From the NCBI GenBank assembly GCA_025056735.1, contig JANWVR010000141.1:1-40001 (forward strand): a stretch of DNA of 40,001 bases, read 5' to 3'. Of the stretch, positions 7,959-16,978 are shown piece after piece. Both the position numbers and the translations under genes were made by a program. Numbering within the stretch: the stretch's first letter is position 1; every line of letters starts with the position of its first letter. Origin of the DNA: Saprospiraceae bacterium. Lineage in GTDB: Bacteria; Bacteroidota; Bacteroidia; Chitinophagales; Saprospiraceae. Under the pieces are notes generated by a model. That model was given only the letters and a program-made list of their open reading frames with translations, ran no database searches and was not told where the DNA came from.

Positions 7959-8804
7959 ATGGGTCAAAAAACAAATCCAATCGGCAATCGCTTAGGCATC
8001 ATCCGCGGCTGGGACTCCAACTGGTTCGCTGATAAAGACTATGCCCTCAAGGTCGTCGAAGACGAAAAAATTCGCGCCTACTTACGCGCCCGTCGTCCGA
8101 AAACAGCGGAGGCAGACCCGCGTGAGCGTAATAAGCCTTTCCAAAACGGCATCAGTCGCATTGTCATCGAGCGCACCCTCCGCCGCGTAACCGTCACGGT
8201 GCACACCAGCCGTCCCGGCATCATCATTGGCAAAGGCGGTAAAGAGGTAGATTTGATCAAAGAAGAACTCAAGGTGCTCACGGGCAAGGACGTGCAGATC
8301 AACATTGCCGAAGTACGCAAACCGGAGTTGGATGCCAATATCGTAGCCGAACAGATTGCCAAGCAAATTGAAGCGCGTGTCAACTTCCGCCGTGCCATCA
8401 AGACAGCCATTCAAAGCACGATGCGTGCTGGTGCCGAAGGTATCAAAATCCGCATCAGCGGGCGCCTGGGCGGTGCCGAAATTGCGCGCAGTGAAGAGTA
8501 TAAGGAAGGCCGCACGCCGTTGCATACCTTCCGCGCCGATATTGACTACGCTTTGGGCGAGGCTTTGACAGTGTACGGCAAAATCGGCATCAAAGTGTGG
8601 CTTTTCCGCGGGGAGGTGCTTCAAAAGCGCGAACTGACGCCTTTTGTGGACTCAGATGCTCAGGATGCCCGTCGCCCCGAGCGCGGCGATCGTCGAGGGG
8701 GGGGGCGCGGCGAGCGCGGTGAGCGCGGTGGTGAGCGCGGCGAACGCCGTGGCGGTGGTCGCGGTGGCGAACGCCGAGGAGGCGGAGAACGCCGGCGCCG
8801 CTAA
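7959..8804 (+). CDS. rpsC: 30S ribosomal protein S3 with Gly/Arg-rich tail
   Basis: 281 residues, longer than the usual 210-235. The N-terminal part has [14 protein letters not shown]. The type-II KH domain shows the GxxG loop in [12 protein letters not shown] (about residues 87-98). The C-terminal S3 domain shows [15 protein letters not shown] and [11 protein letters not shown]3 helps form the mRNA entry channel. From about residue 235 the protein ends in a low-complexity tail of Arg, Gly and Glu in [13 protein letters not shown]-type units. The tail's coding sequence contains a run of nine G (8697-8705), a possible slippage site. Confidence 0.97.
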   Translation: MGQKTNPIGNRLGIIRGWDSNWFADKDYALKVVEDEKIRAYLRARRPKTAEADPRERNKPFQNGISRIVIERTLRRVTVTVHTSRPGIIIGKGGKEVDLIKEELKVLTGKDVQINIAEVRKPELDANIVAEQIAKQIEARVNFRRAIKTAIQSTMRAGAEGIKIRISGRLGGAEIARSEEYKEGRTPLHTFRADIDYALGEALTVYGKIGIKVWLFRGEVLQKRELTPFVDSDAQDARRPERGDRRGGGRGERGERGGERGERRGGGRGGERRGGGERRRR

Positions 8805-8832
8805 CGCCCAGTCATTTACGATAAAAACGTAC

Positions 8833-8840
8833 TATCTTTG
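8833..8840 (+). promoter_or_regulatory. Possible internal promoter before rplP
   Basis: TATCTTTG matches TAnnTTTG exactly and sits in the 102-base rpsC-rplP gap, 66 bases before the rplP ATG. No good -33 TTTG lies at the right distance. If active it would let rplP and downstream genes be expressed independently of rpsJ-rpsC. Confidence 0.4.
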
Positions 8841-8906
8841 CAGCCCTTTCGGCCAAGACCACTTAAGCAGCAAAACAGACCGCTCATTCTTTAAACTATC
8901 CATACG

Positions 8907-9326
8907 ATGCTTCAGCCAAAACGTCAGAAATATCGGAAGCAGCATAAAGGCCGCAACAGAGGTATTGCCTTCAAGGGCGGCTCTATTGCCTTTGGTACCT
9001 TTGGACTCAAGGCGATGGAACACTCGCGCATCACCAGCCGACAGATAGAAGCGGCCCGCGTTGCGCTTACCCGCAACATGAAGCGCGAAGGAAAAGTCTG
9101 GATCCGCATTTTCCCCGACAAACCCATCACTGCGAAACCCGCGGAAGTGCGTATGGGTAAAGGTAAGGGTGCGGTAGATCACTACGTGTGCGAGGTGCAG
9201 CCGGGCCGCGTGCTCTTCGAGGTAGAAGGCGTAAGCCAGGAACTCGCCTACGACTCGCTGCGAAAAGCCGCGCAAAAATTGCCGATTGTCTGCAAGATGG
9301 TTACCCGCCACGACTACGAAGGATAA
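8907..9326 (+). CDS. rplP: 50S ribosomal protein L16
   Basis: 139 residues, normal L16 length. It begins [19 protein letters not shown]. It also carries [20 protein letters not shown] and the signature loop [16 protein letters not shown] (residues about 80-95). L16 binds near the A-site tRNA and helps organise the peptidyl-transferase centre. It lies 35 bases before rpmC. Confidence 0.97.
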   Translation: MLQPKRQKYRKQHKGRNRGIAFKGGSIAFGTFGLKAMEHSRITSRQIEAARVALTRNMKREGKVWIRIFPDKPITAKPAEVRMGKGKGAVDHYVCEVQPGRVLFEVEGVSQELAYDSLRKAAQKLPIVCKMVTRHDYEG

Positions 9327-9361
9327 CACGCAAAAGCCCACATACACACTTGCTGAATGCC

Positions 9362-9628
9362 ATGGCGAAGGAAAAATTGGATTTGAGAAATCTGGAAATT
9401 GGCGAACTGCACGACCGCGTCAGGTCGTTGCAGGATGAATATCTCCGCCTAAAATTTGAGCACGCGGCACGCGGATTGGCTAATCCCTTAGAATTGCGCA
9501 ACCTGCGCCGCGATATTGCTCGCTATCATACCGAAGCCCGCCGACGCGAATTAGAAGCCATGTCTCCCGACGAATTGGCCATGCGCACTAAATTAGTTGC
9601 TCGCCGTCGCCGCCAGCGCCGGCGCTAA
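9362..9628 (+). CDS. rpmC: 50S ribosomal protein L29 with basic tail
   Basis: 88 residues. The L29 coiled hairpin is visible in LRNLEIGELHDRVRSLQDEY and LANPLELRNLRRDIARYHTE. It is longer than typical L29 (about 65), with extra C-terminal residues ending in a poly-Arg stretch (RRRRQRRR). The start at ATG 9362 gives the family N-terminus; the open frame extends upstream through the rplP 3' end without homology. It is 12 bases upstream of rpsQ. Confidence 0.93.
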   Translation: MAKEKLDLRNLEIGELHDRVRSLQDEYLRLKFEHAARGLANPLELRNLRRDIARYHTEARRRELEAMSPDELAMRTKLVARRRRQRRR

Positions 9629-9640
9629 CACCATATTCAC

Positions 9641-9916
9641 ATGACATCTAACATGGAAGGAACCGTTAGGAAGCTCCGCAAACAAAAAATAGGCGTTGTT
9701 GTGTCCACCAAAATGGACAAAACCATATCCGTACTGGTAGAACGCCGCCTGATGCACCCGCTTTACGGCAAGTTCGTCAAGCGCTCGAAGAAATTCATGG
9801 CGCATGACGAAGAGAATACTTGCAACGTGGGAGACAAGGTACGCATCATGGAGACCCGCCCGCTCAGCAAGCGCAAGCGCTGGCGCCTGGTCGAAATTAT
9901 CGAACGCGCAAAATAA
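9641..9916 (+). CDS. rpsQ: 30S ribosomal protein S17
   Basis: 91 residues. The S17 OB-fold is recognisable from [19 protein letters not shown] through [19 protein letters not shown] to [20 protein letters not shown]17 binds 16S rRNA early in assembly. ATG at 9653 is an alternative start that would trim four residues. Confidence 0.96.
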   Translation: MTSNMEGTVRKLRKQKIGVVVSTKMDKTISVLVERRLMHPLYGKFVKRSKKFMAHDEENTCNVGDKVRIMETRPLSKRKRWRLVEIIERAK

Positions 9917-9967
9917 TCTTCGGCAAAAAGCCACTGCGCCTCATTACTGCAAAAAGATATACCAACC

Positions 9968-10333
9968 ATGATCCAGCAAGAATCTCGTCTGAACGTAGCT
10001 GACAATTCCGGCGCTAAAGAAGTGCTGTGCATCCGTGTGCTCGGAAGCACCGGGCAACGCTACGCCAGTGTGGGCGATAAAATTGTGGTTACCGTCAAAG
10101 ACGCCACGCCAGGTGGCATTAAAAAAGGCACGGTTTCCAAAGCCGTTATCGTTCGCACGCGCAAGGAAATCCGCCGAAAAGATGGCTCCTATATCCGTTT
10201 CGACGACAACGCCGTAGTGTTGCTCAACGCTGCTGACGAACCGCGCGGCACCCGCATCTTCGGCCCTGTGGCGCGTGAACTTCGCGACAAAGACTATGGC
10301 CGCATCATCTCGTTAGCGCCGGAGGTGCTCTAA
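9968..10333 (+). CDS. rplN: 50S ribosomal protein L14
   Basis: 121 residues, normal for L14. It opens [18 protein letters not shown]. The signature ends in [20 protein letters not shown], then [11 protein letters not shown]14 lies at the subunit interface, where RsfS-type silencing factors dock. It sits between rpsQ (51-base gap) and rplX (22-base gap). Confidence 0.97.
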   Translation: MIQQESRLNVADNSGAKEVLCIRVLGSTGQRYASVGDKIVVTVKDATPGGIKKGTVSKAVIVRTRKEIRRKDGSYIRFDDNAVVLLNAADEPRGTRIFGPVARELRDKDYGRIISLAPEVL

Positions 10334-10355
10334 ATATCATTTAATTGTTGAAAAA

Positions 10356-10697
10356 ATGGCAACGAAATCAAATACCAAACGCCACAAGCCCAAGTTGCAC
10401 ATCCGCAGGGGCGATACCGTGATGGTCATTGCGGGCGATGACAAAGGCAAAACAGGCACAGTGCTTCAGGTCTTTCCTGACCAGATGCGCGCTATTGTTG
10501 AGGATGTCAACATCGTGTACAAGCACGTGAAGGCCACTGCTGAGGAGACAGGCGGTATTCAAGAGATGCCGGCGCCCATTCACATATCTAATTTAATGCT
10601 GCTCGACCCTAAAACGGGTGAGCCTACGCGCATTGGCCGGCGCTTAGAAAACGGCAAGCTGGTGCGCTATTCTAAAAAAACGGGTAATATCATCTAA
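10356..10697 (+). CDS. rplX: 50S ribosomal protein L24
   Basis: 113 residues. The KOW motif is visible as [20 protein letters not shown] (residues about 17-36), followed by the conserved [12 protein letters not shown] and [19 protein letters not shown]24 starts 50S assembly. The stop is two bases before the rplE start. Confidence 0.97.
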   Translation: MATKSNTKRHKPKLHIRRGDTVMVIAGDDKGKTGTVLQVFPDQMRAIVEDVNIVYKHVKATAEETGGIQEMPAPIHISNLMLLDPKTGEPTRIGRRLENGKLVRYSKKTGNII

Positions 10698-10699
10698 AG

Positions 10700-11248
10700 A
10701 TGGCATACGTAGTTCGTCTCAAAGAAAAATATCGCACGCAGGTGGTGCCGGCGCTCATGCAACAGTTTGGCTACAAGAACGCCATGCAGGTGCCTCGTTT
10801 GGTTAAAATATGCCTCAACCAGGGCATCGGCGAAGCTACAGGCGATAAGAAGCTGGTGGATAACGCTGTGGCCGAAATGACCGTGATTGCCGGTCAGAAA
10901 GCGGTGCCCACGCGCGCGCGTCGCTCCGTGTCGAACTTTAAATTGCGCGAAGGCATGCCTATTGGTGTGCGCGTTACGCTCCGTGGCGACCGCATGTACG
11001 AGTTTCTCGACCGTCTCATCTACGTCGCTCTCCCTCGCGTGCGCGACTTTCGCGGTATCAACGACAAGTCCTTTGACGGACGCGGCAACTACAACATGGG
11101 CCTCTCGGAGCAAATCGTCTTTCCCGAAATTGATTTAGAAAAGGTATCGCGCGTCAGCGGTATGGACATCACCTTCGTAACCACCGCCAAAACAGACGCC
11201 GAAGCTTTAGCGCTACTCAAAGAATTGGGACTTCCCTTCAAAAAATAA
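10700..11248 (+). CDS. rplE: 50S ribosomal protein L5
   Basis: 182 residues, normal L5 length. Conserved segments are [20 protein letters not shown], the basic loop [19 protein letters not shown], and [19 protein letters not shown] near the C-terminus. L5 binds 5S rRNA in the central protuberance. It starts two bases after rplX. Confidence 0.97.
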   Translation: MAYVVRLKEKYRTQVVPALMQQFGYKNAMQVPRLVKICLNQGIGEATGDKKLVDNAVAEMTVIAGQKAVPTRARRSVSNFKLREGMPIGVRVTLRGDRMYEFLDRLIYVALPRVRDFRGINDKSFDGRGNYNMGLSEQIVFPEIDLEKVSRVSGMDITFVTTAKTDAEALALLKELGLPFKK

Positions 11249-11281
11249 ACCCTCTAACCCACGCTTGCATCGCAATTTATT

Positions 11282-11551
11282 ATGGCAAAAAAATCCGTCA
11301 TCGCTCGCGAACGCAAACGCGCCCGTCTTGTGGCCAAATATGCCGAACTGCGCAAACGCCTCAAAGAGGCCGGCGACTACGAAGCCCTCGACAAACTACC
11401 GCGCAATTCCAGCCCTGTGCGGCAGCACAATCGCTGCATGCTCACCGGACGCCCCAAAGGCTACATGCGCCGCTTCGGCATCTGCAGAGTGAAATTCCGC
11501 GAGATGGCCTTAGAAGGCAAAATACCCGGTGTAACCAAGGCTTCCTGGTGA
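11282..11551 (+). CDS. rpsN: 30S ribosomal protein S14, zinc-free form
   Basis: 89 residues. The S14 signature is [20 protein letters not shown] with the tail [10 protein letters not shown]. The paired CxxC motifs of zinc-binding S14 are absent (only isolated cysteines), so this is the longer zinc-independent type. It binds 16S rRNA in the 30S head near S3 and S10. Confidence 0.96.
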   Translation: MAKKSVIARERKRARLVAKYAELRKRLKEAGDYEALDKLPRNSSPVRQHNRCMLTGRPKGYMRRFGICRVKFREMALEGKIPGVTKASW

Positions 11552-11607
11552 TCTCAGCCATTTAAACGCCGACACTCAACAACCATCCATTTAACTCTCG
11601 CAGCAAT

Positions 11608-12018
11608 ATGCAAGTTACTGACCCGATAGCAGATTATCTCACCCGCATTCGCAATGCGCAGATGGCGGGGCATCGCATCGTGGAAATACCAGCATCGAAG
11701 GTGAAAAAACGCATCACCGAAATTTTATATGATCAGGGTTACATTCTTAAATATGCCTTTGAAGATAACCACCCTGAGTACAAACAAGGTGTGATCAAGA
11801 TTGCGCTCAAGTACGACCCGGTCACGAAAAAACCCGTCATTCGCGAGCTGGTGCGCGTCAGTCGCCCAGGTCTGCGTAAGTTCGCTGGGGTGGCCGAAAT
11901 CCCGCGCATCATCAACGGGCTGGGCATCATGATCCTCTCTACCTCGAAAGGGGTGATGACCGACAAGCAAGCACGCGAACACAACGTGGGCGGAGAAATG
12001 CTTTGCTACGTTTGCTGA
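11608..12018 (+). CDS. rpsH: 30S ribosomal protein S8
   Basis: 136 residues. It starts with TDPIADYLTRIRNAQ and ends with the S8 signature ILSTSKGVMTDKQAREHNVG followed by GEMLCYVC. In Escherichia coli S8 represses the spc operon by binding mRNA near rplE; no such mimic was searched for here. It lies between rpsN (56-base gap) and rplF (38-base gap). Confidence 0.97.
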   Translation: MQVTDPIADYLTRIRNAQMAGHRIVEIPASKVKKRITEILYDQGYILKYAFEDNHPEYKQGVIKIALKYDPVTKKPVIRELVRVSRPGLRKFAGVAEIPRIINGLGIMILSTSKGVMTDKQAREHNVGGEMLCYVC

Positions 12019-12056
12019 TAAAACGATAATTTTTTCAACCGAACCACATACACGCC

Positions 12057-12617
12057 ATGTCTCGGATTGGTAAATTGCCGATACTCCTGCCTCCCAAGGT
12101 AGAGATTAACATCGCTTCAGATAACACTGTTACGGTAAAAGGGCCAAAAGGTTCCTTGACGCGCAAAATAGACCCCGATATCCAGGTCAAAGTGGAGGGG
12201 GGACAGCTCATCGTTACCCGTCCGACTGACCAGAAGCGCCACCGGTCCCTTCATGGCCTGTATCGCGCTCTGCTCAACAACATGGTCAAAGGCGTGAGCG
12301 AGGGCTTTCAAAAAGAAATGCACATTGTGGGTGTGGGCTTTCGCGTCGAAAACCAGGGTAATCTGGTTACCTTCTCGCTCGGTTACTCACACCCAGTCGT
12401 TTTTGCTATCCCGCCTGAAATTAAGGTATCCACAGCTATGGAAAAAGGCGCACCGCCTACCATTCGTTTGGAATGCCACGACAATGAATTGCTGGGACAG
12501 GTGTGCGCTAAGATACGCTCCTTCCGTAAGCCGGAGCCTTACAAGGGCAAAGGCATCATGTTCAAAGGCGAAGTGATCCGCCGCAAGGCCGGTAAGACCG
12601 CGGGCGGTAAAAAGTAA
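12057..12617 (+). CDS. rplF: 50S ribosomal protein L6
   Basis: 186 residues with the two repeated L6 domains. It opens MSRIGKLPILLPPKVEI and VTVKGPKGSLTRKI. The C-terminal signature is PEPYKGKGIMFKGEVIRRKAG. L6 sits near the factor-binding centre. The usual order rpsH-rplF-rplR is kept. Confidence 0.97.
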   Translation: MSRIGKLPILLPPKVEINIASDNTVTVKGPKGSLTRKIDPDIQVKVEGGQLIVTRPTDQKRHRSLHGLYRALLNNMVKGVSEGFQKEMHIVGVGFRVENQGNLVTFSLGYSHPVVFAIPPEIKVSTAMEKGAPPTIRLECHDNELLGQVCAKIRSFRKPEPYKGKGIMFKGEVIRRKAGKTAGGKK

Positions 12618-12678
12618 TGCAGCATAAAATGGTAATTCTCCCGGTCGGTAATCGGGATAAAATACACGATAATAAGCA

Positions 12679-13029
12679 ATGAAACGCACGCGACAAGAAA
12701 ATAGAAAGCGCATTCATCTGCGCATTCGCAAGAAAATCGCTGGCTCTCCAGAGCGGCCACGCCTGAGTGTGTATCGCTCTAATAAGGAAATTTACTGCCA
12801 GCTCATTGACGACACTAAAGGCCATACCCTGGCGGCAGCTTCTTCCCGAGAAATCAACGGCGTCAGCGCGACCAAGACGGAGAAAGCGCGTCAGGTAGGC
12901 AAACTTATCGCCGAAAAAGCCAGGGCTTCTGGTATTGAGTTGGTCGTATTCGACCGCGGTGGCTATCTGTATCACGGCCGCGTCAAAGCCTTGGCCGAGG
13001 GGGCCCGCGAAGGCGGCCTCCGTTTCTAA
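12679..13029 (+). CDS. rplR: 50S ribosomal protein L18
   Basis: 116 residues. Conserved parts are [20 protein letters not shown] and the C-terminal [21 protein letters not shown]18 binds 5S rRNA with L5. It is 61 bases after rplF and 39 before rpsE. Confidence 0.97.
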   Translation: MKRTRQENRKRIHLRIRKKIAGSPERPRLSVYRSNKEIYCQLIDDTKGHTLAAASSREINGVSATKTEKARQVGKLIAEKARASGIELVVFDRGGYLYHGRVKALAEGAREGGLRF

Positions 13030-13068
13030 CCTTCTTCACTGAGCACAACATCAACGCGACAGCTAAAA

Positions 13069-13590
13069 ATGGCGAAGCAAGAAATAGAAAAAGTAAAAGT
13101 TTCGGAGGTTTCCGAACTCAAGGAGAAGCTGGTAGCCCTCAACCGCGTGGCTAAGGTTACGAAGGGTGGTCGTACCTTTAGCTTTTCCGCCGTCGTCGTG
13201 CTGGGCGACGGCCAGGGTACCGTAGGGCACGGCTTAGGAAAGGCCCGCGAAGTCCAGGAAGCCATCGGCAAAGCCATAAAAGACGCGGAGAAAAACCTCA
13301 TCCGCGTGCCCATCCTTAACGGAACTATTCCGCACGAAGCTCACGGTAAGTATGGCGCAGGGCGTGTATTCATCAAGCCCGCTGCTCACGGTACGGGCGT
13401 CATTGCGGGTGGCGCTATGCGCGCTGTACTGGAAATGGCAGGCGTACAGGACGTATTGGCCAAAGCTATCGGTTCCTCTAACCCGCACAATGTAGTCAAA
13501 GCAACCATCAACGCCCTACAGAGCCTGCGCAGCCCTGCCGAAGTAGCCCGTCAGCGCGGCATTTCTATGGAAAAATTGTTCAACGGTTAA
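13069..13590 (+). CDS. rpsE: 30S ribosomal protein S5
   Basis: 173 residues. The S5 signature is [20 protein letters not shown] followed by [17 protein letters not shown]. The C-terminal domain has [20 protein letters not shown] and [17 protein letters not shown]5 supports decoding accuracy and mRNA unwinding with S3 and S4. It ends three bases before rpmD. Confidence 0.97.
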   Translation: MAKQEIEKVKVSEVSELKEKLVALNRVAKVTKGGRTFSFSAVVVLGDGQGTVGHGLGKAREVQEAIGKAIKDAEKNLIRVPILNGTIPHEAHGKYGAGRVFIKPAAHGTGVIAGGAMRAVLEMAGVQDVLAKAIGSSNPHNVVKATINALQSLRSPAEVARQRGISMEKLFNG

Positions 13591-13593
13591 ACC

Positions 13594-13773
13594 ATGAGCA
13601 AGCTGAAAATCACCCTAGTGAAGAGTCCGATTGACCGCACTAAGCGGCAAAAAGCCACCCTCGAGGCATTGGGCTTCCGCAGAGTACATCAAACGGTTGA
13701 GCACGACGACACGCCGCAAATACGCGGCATGATTCGCAAGGTAGAGCACTTAGTGCAAGTACAATCCAATTAA
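13594..13773 (+). CDS. rpmD: 50S ribosomal protein L30
   Basis: A 59-residue protein, the normal size for bacterial L30. It begins [20 protein letters not shown], followed by [19 protein letters not shown] and [14 protein letters not shown], all matching the L30 ferredoxin-like fold. It starts three bases after rpsE and is followed by rplO, the canonical spc order. Confidence 0.95.
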   Translation: MSKLKITLVKSPIDRTKRQKATLEALGFRRVHQTVEHDDTPQIRGMIRKVEHLVQVQSN

Positions 13774-13802
13774 TCCGTCACCTTTTCTTTGAGCAAAGAG
13801 CA

Positions 13803-14249
13803 ATGGAACTTGGAAATCTACGCCCGGCTCCCGGGTCTGTCAAAACGCGCAAGCGCGTCGGTCGCGGCCCAGGATCGGGTTTAGGCGGCACCTCCACGCG
13901 CGGCCATAAAGGCGACAAATCGCGCAGTGGCGCGCGCCTGAAGCGCAACTTTGAAGGCGGCCAGACGCCTATGCAACGTCGCTTGCCCAAACGCGGCTTC
14001 AAGAATATCAATCGCGTGGACTACGTCGCCCTCAACCTCGACCGCTTGCAGGAATTAGCCGAAAAAACCGGTCTGACGGCCTTCGATGTGCCAACGCTGG
14101 TTGCTCTGGGGGTCGCGCGAAACACGGATAAGATCAAGGTGCTGGGCCGCGGTGCCTTGTCAGTTAAAGTGGATGTATCCGTCCACGCTATCTCGGCTGC
14201 GGCCAAGAGTGCTATCGAAGCGCTTGGCGGTAGCGTTCAAACCGTCTAA
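13803..14249 (+). CDS. rplO: 50S ribosomal protein L15
   Basis: 148 residues. The basic N-terminal arm is typical: LGNLRPAPGSVKTRKRVGRG then GSGLGGTSTRGHKGDKSRSG. Later parts include FEGGQTPMQRRLPKRGFKN and the C-terminal KVDVSVHAISAAAKSAIEAL. L15 is a late assembly protein. It is 16 bases upstream of secY. Confidence 0.97.
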   Translation: MELGNLRPAPGSVKTRKRVGRGPGSGLGGTSTRGHKGDKSRSGARLKRNFEGGQTPMQRRLPKRGFKNINRVDYVALNLDRLQELAEKTGLTAFDVPTLVALGVARNTDKIKVLGRGALSVKVDVSVHAISAAAKSAIEALGGSVQTV

Positions 14250-14265
14250 AACTCAGGTCCGGCGC

Positions 14266-15630
14266 ATGAAACTTTTCACCGTTATTAAGAACATTTGGAG
14301 TATCCAGGAGCTGCGCGAGCGCATCTTATTCACGCTCCTGCTGGTGCTGGTTTATCGGGTGGGCACCTTTATCGTACTGCCGGGCGTAGTGCCCGCTGCC
14401 TTAGAGCGGGCTGCTTCCAGCCGTAGCGCCAACGACCTGCTGGGATTGATTAACGTCTTCACAGGCGGAGCTTTCGATAATGCGGCCATTTTCGCCCTTG
14501 GCGTGATGCCTTACATTACGGCATCTATCATTGTCCAGTTGTTGGGTTTTGCTATACCGTACTTTCAGCGCCTCCAAACCCGAGAGGGTGAAAGTGGGCG
14601 CAAGCGCCTCAATCAGATTACGCGCATGCTCACCGTAGCCATTACGCTTGTGCAAGGTGGCGGTTATCTTCAACTGGTCTCCAGCATTCCAGGCGCTGTG
14701 TCACCCGACATACCGCAAGGGTTGTTTTGGTTTTCCAACATTATCATCCTGACCGCCGGTACAATCTTCTGCATGTGGCTGGGCGAGCGCATCACCGATA
14801 AGGGCATCGGCAACGGCATTTCCCTGATCATCATGGTCGGTATTATTGCGCGCCTCCCGCAAGCATTCGTTTTTGAATTCCAGAAGCTTTTCGGCGATAA
14901 CCAGCTGCTCCTATTCTTCGTTGAGCTGGCGTTTTTCTTTGCGATTGTGATGCTGACCGTACTGGTCATTCAGGGCGTTCGCCGCATCCCTATCCAGTTC
15001 GCCAAACGTATGGTGGGCCGCACGGGCGGCGGCTTGCCTCAAGCCACCGCCCGCGACTATCTGCCGTTGAAGGTGAACTCCGCAGGCGTAATGCCCATTA
15101 TATTTGCCCAGGCGCTTATGTTCCTGCCAGCAACGGCATTGCAATATTTTGCCGGTGCTGATGCCCAGAACGTAGGACTGCGTACCTTCAACGATATCTA
15201 CTCTTTCGGCTATAACGCAGTGTTTTTCATTCTCATCGTGGTATTCACTTATGTCTATACCGCATTGATGATTAACCCTACGAATTATGCCGAATATCTG
15301 AAGCGAAGCAATGGTTTTATTCCCGGAGTGAAGCCAGGCGAACCTACAGCCGCCTATATTGATACCATTATGACACGCATCACGCTTCCGGGGGCTATCT
15401 TCCTCGGTGCCATCGGTGTCCTGCCCTCCGTTGCGGCGTCATTGGGTGTCAACCAGCAATTCGCGCTCTTTTTCGGCGGCACGACGCTACTCATCATGAT
15501 TGGCGTCGCGTTGGATACGCTTCAAGTAGTGGAGAGCTATTTGCTTACGAAAAAGTACGACGGCCTGATCAAGTCGGGCCGTATTCAGGGGCGGGCAATG
15601 CAGGGGCTTCAAATCGGTCAGCCGCAATAA
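14266..15630 (+). CDS. secY: Sec translocase channel subunit SecY
   Basis: 454 residues with about ten hydrophobic spans, forming the protein-conducting channel of the inner membrane with SecE and SecG. Recognisable segments are ILFTLLLVLVYRVGTFIVLP (first span), MPYITASIIVQLL, the cytoplasmic loop around ETREGESGRKRLNQITR-like RLQTREGESGRKRLNQ, GIGNGISLIIMVGI, and LPLKVNSAGVMPIIFA. The start is ATG 14266 (MKLFTVIKNIWSIQELRERI). The open frame extends upstream into rplO without homology. It precedes map directly; adk, between them in many bacteria, is absent. Confidence 0.97.
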   Translation: MKLFTVIKNIWSIQELRERILFTLLLVLVYRVGTFIVLPGVVPAALERAASSRSANDLLGLINVFTGGAFDNAAIFALGVMPYITASIIVQLLGFAIPYFQRLQTREGESGRKRLNQITRMLTVAITLVQGGGYLQLVSSIPGAVSPDIPQGLFWFSNIIILTAGTIFCMWLGERITDKGIGNGISLIIMVGIIARLPQAFVFEFQKLFGDNQLLLFFVELAFFFAIVMLTVLVIQGVRRIPIQFAKRMVGRTGGGLPQATARDYLPLKVNSAGVMPIIFAQALMFLPATALQYFAGADAQNVGLRTFNDIYSFGYNAVFFILIVVFTYVYTALMINPTNYAEYLKRSNGFIPGVKPGEPTAAYIDTIMTRITLPGAIFLGAIGVLPSVAASLGVNQQFALFFGGTTLLIMIGVALDTLQVVESYLLTKKYDGLIKSGRIQGRAMQGLQIGQPQ

Positions 15631-15655
15631 TTGGCTCCTTCTCGCACACACATTC

Positions 15656-16522
15656 ATGGGTCTCTTTAGCAGCGCAGCAAAAAGCAAAAAGATTTTCTAC
15701 AAAACCGATGAGGAGGTAGAACTCATGCGTGCTGCCAACCTCATCGTCTCTAAAACGCTGGGGTATGTCGCTACGCTGCTCAAACCTGGAGTAACGGGCA
15801 AAGATTTAGACAAAGCGGCTGAAGCCTATATTCGAGACCTTGGCGGACGCCCTGCCTTTAAAGGCTACAATGGTTTTCCGGCCTCGCTGTGTATTTCGTA
15901 CAACGACATTGTCGTCCACGGCATTCCGAGCGATCGCGAATTTCAGGAGGCCGATATTGTCTCAATAGATTGCGGGGTAGAATGGCAAGGCTATTACGGC
16001 GATGCCGCCTTCACGTTTGCTATGCGCGGTGTTTCCTCGGCAGTGATGGATTTGCTCGAAGTTACTTACGCTGCGTTGTATAAGGGAATCGAGCAAGCGG
16101 TGGTAGGCAAGCGCATCGGCGATATTTCCTTTGCTATTCAGCACTATTGCGAGCGCGAACATCCTTACTCGGTTGTGCGCGAATTGGTAGGCCACGGAAT
16201 TGGACGCTCGCTGCACGAAGAGCCGGAAATGCCCAACTACGGTAAACGCGGACAGGGCCTCTTGCTCCAAAACGGGCTGACTTTGGCCATCGAGCCGATG
16301 GTAAATATGGGACGCCGCGAGGTGCATCAGCACGAGGATGGTTGGACGATCCATACGCGCGACGGAAAACCCAGTGCACACTTCGAGCATTCGATTGTCG
16401 TGCGAAAAGGCCAGGCCGATATCCTCTCTACGCACGAGTTCATTCACGAAGCGATAAAAAATAATCCGCACCTTACCGAAGTTTTTCCGAAAAGTGCGAA
16501 CTTTGCAGCCCAAAAAAATTAG
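15656..16522 (+). CDS. map: Type I methionine aminopeptidase
   Basis: A 288-residue cytosolic metalloenzyme that removes the initiator methionine from nascent proteins. All five metal ligands are visible: D105 (SIDCG), D116 (YGDAAFT), H180 (GHGIG), E213 (AIEPM) and E244 (HFEHS). H88 (VVHGIP) is the substrate-contact histidine. The pita-bread fold covers residues about 12-255. An N-terminal stretch of about 12 residues and a C-terminal tail of about 30 extend the core. It sits between secY and infA, nine bases before the latter. Confidence 0.97.
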   Translation: MGLFSSAAKSKKIFYKTDEEVELMRAANLIVSKTLGYVATLLKPGVTGKDLDKAAEAYIRDLGGRPAFKGYNGFPASLCISYNDIVVHGIPSDREFQEADIVSIDCGVEWQGYYGDAAFTFAMRGVSSAVMDLLEVTYAALYKGIEQAVVGKRIGDISFAIQHYCEREHPYSVVRELVGHGIGRSLHEEPEMPNYGKRGQGLLLQNGLTLAIEPMVNMGRREVHQHEDGWTIHTRDGKPSAHFEHSIVVRKGQADILSTHEFIHEAIKNNPHLTEVFPKSANFAAQKN

Positions 16523-16531
16523 CGTCGTAGT

Positions 16532-16750
16532 ATGCCTAAAGAGGATTTGATCCGTCAGGATGGAGTGGTCACAGAAGCGCTCGCCAACGCTTCTTTTCGC
16601 GTTCGCTTAGAAAACGACCACGTCATTCTGGCAACCATTTCGGGCAAAATGCGTATGCACTATATCCGCATTCTACCCGGAGACAAGGTTTCCGTTGAAA
16701 TGTCGCCCTACGACCTGACCCGAGGAAGAATCGTCTATCGCTACAAGTAA
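16532..16750 (+). CDS. infA: Translation initiation factor IF-1
   Basis: 72 residues, the exact usual length. The S1-type OB-fold shows [40 protein letters not shown] and the end [15 protein letters not shown]-1 binds the 30S A site during initiation. It begins nine bases after map. Confidence 0.97.
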   Translation: MPKEDLIRQDGVVTEALANASFRVRLENDHVILATISGKMRMHYIRILPGDKVSVEMSPYDLTRGRIVYRYK

Positions 16751-16786
16751 TTCGCCATCACCTTTGTTATTGCATAAAAAGCTGTC

Positions 16787-16903
16787 ATGAAAGTCAAGCC
16801 GTCCGTTAAGAAGCGTTCTGCCGACTGCAAGATTGTACGTCGGAAAGGGCGCATTTATGTCATCAACAAAAAGAACCCAAAGTTTAAGCAGCGCCAGGGA
16901 TAA
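16787..16903 (+). CDS. rpmJ: 50S ribosomal protein L36, zinc-free form
   Basis: 38 residues. It begins [20 protein letters not shown] and ends [10 protein letters not shown], clearly L36. The zinc ligands of the ribbon (three Cys and one His in the zinc form) are largely missing. Only one Cys (C14) remains, while the other positions read Ser, Asn and Phe. It is therefore the zinc-independent form. It lies between infA and rpsM. Confidence 0.95.
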   Translation: MKVKPSVKKRSADCKIVRRKGRIYVINKKNPKFKQRQG

Positions 16904-16978
16904 GCGTCTTCCGCTCCCGATGCACTGACAGACTTTTAAAACCACACATATCAATCATTTAAGTAAAAAATAACACTC

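Noticed and set aside
8644-9048. Ala/Val-rich open frame overlapping the rpsC tail and the rplP start
   Set aside because: Not an independent gene: it overlaps two ribosomal genes and has no family. It is kept only as the product of hypothetical slippage at the G9 tract.
14086-14265. 60-codon upstream extension of secY
   Set aside because: It overlaps rplO in another frame and is not SecY-like. ATG 14266 gives the standard SecY N-terminus.
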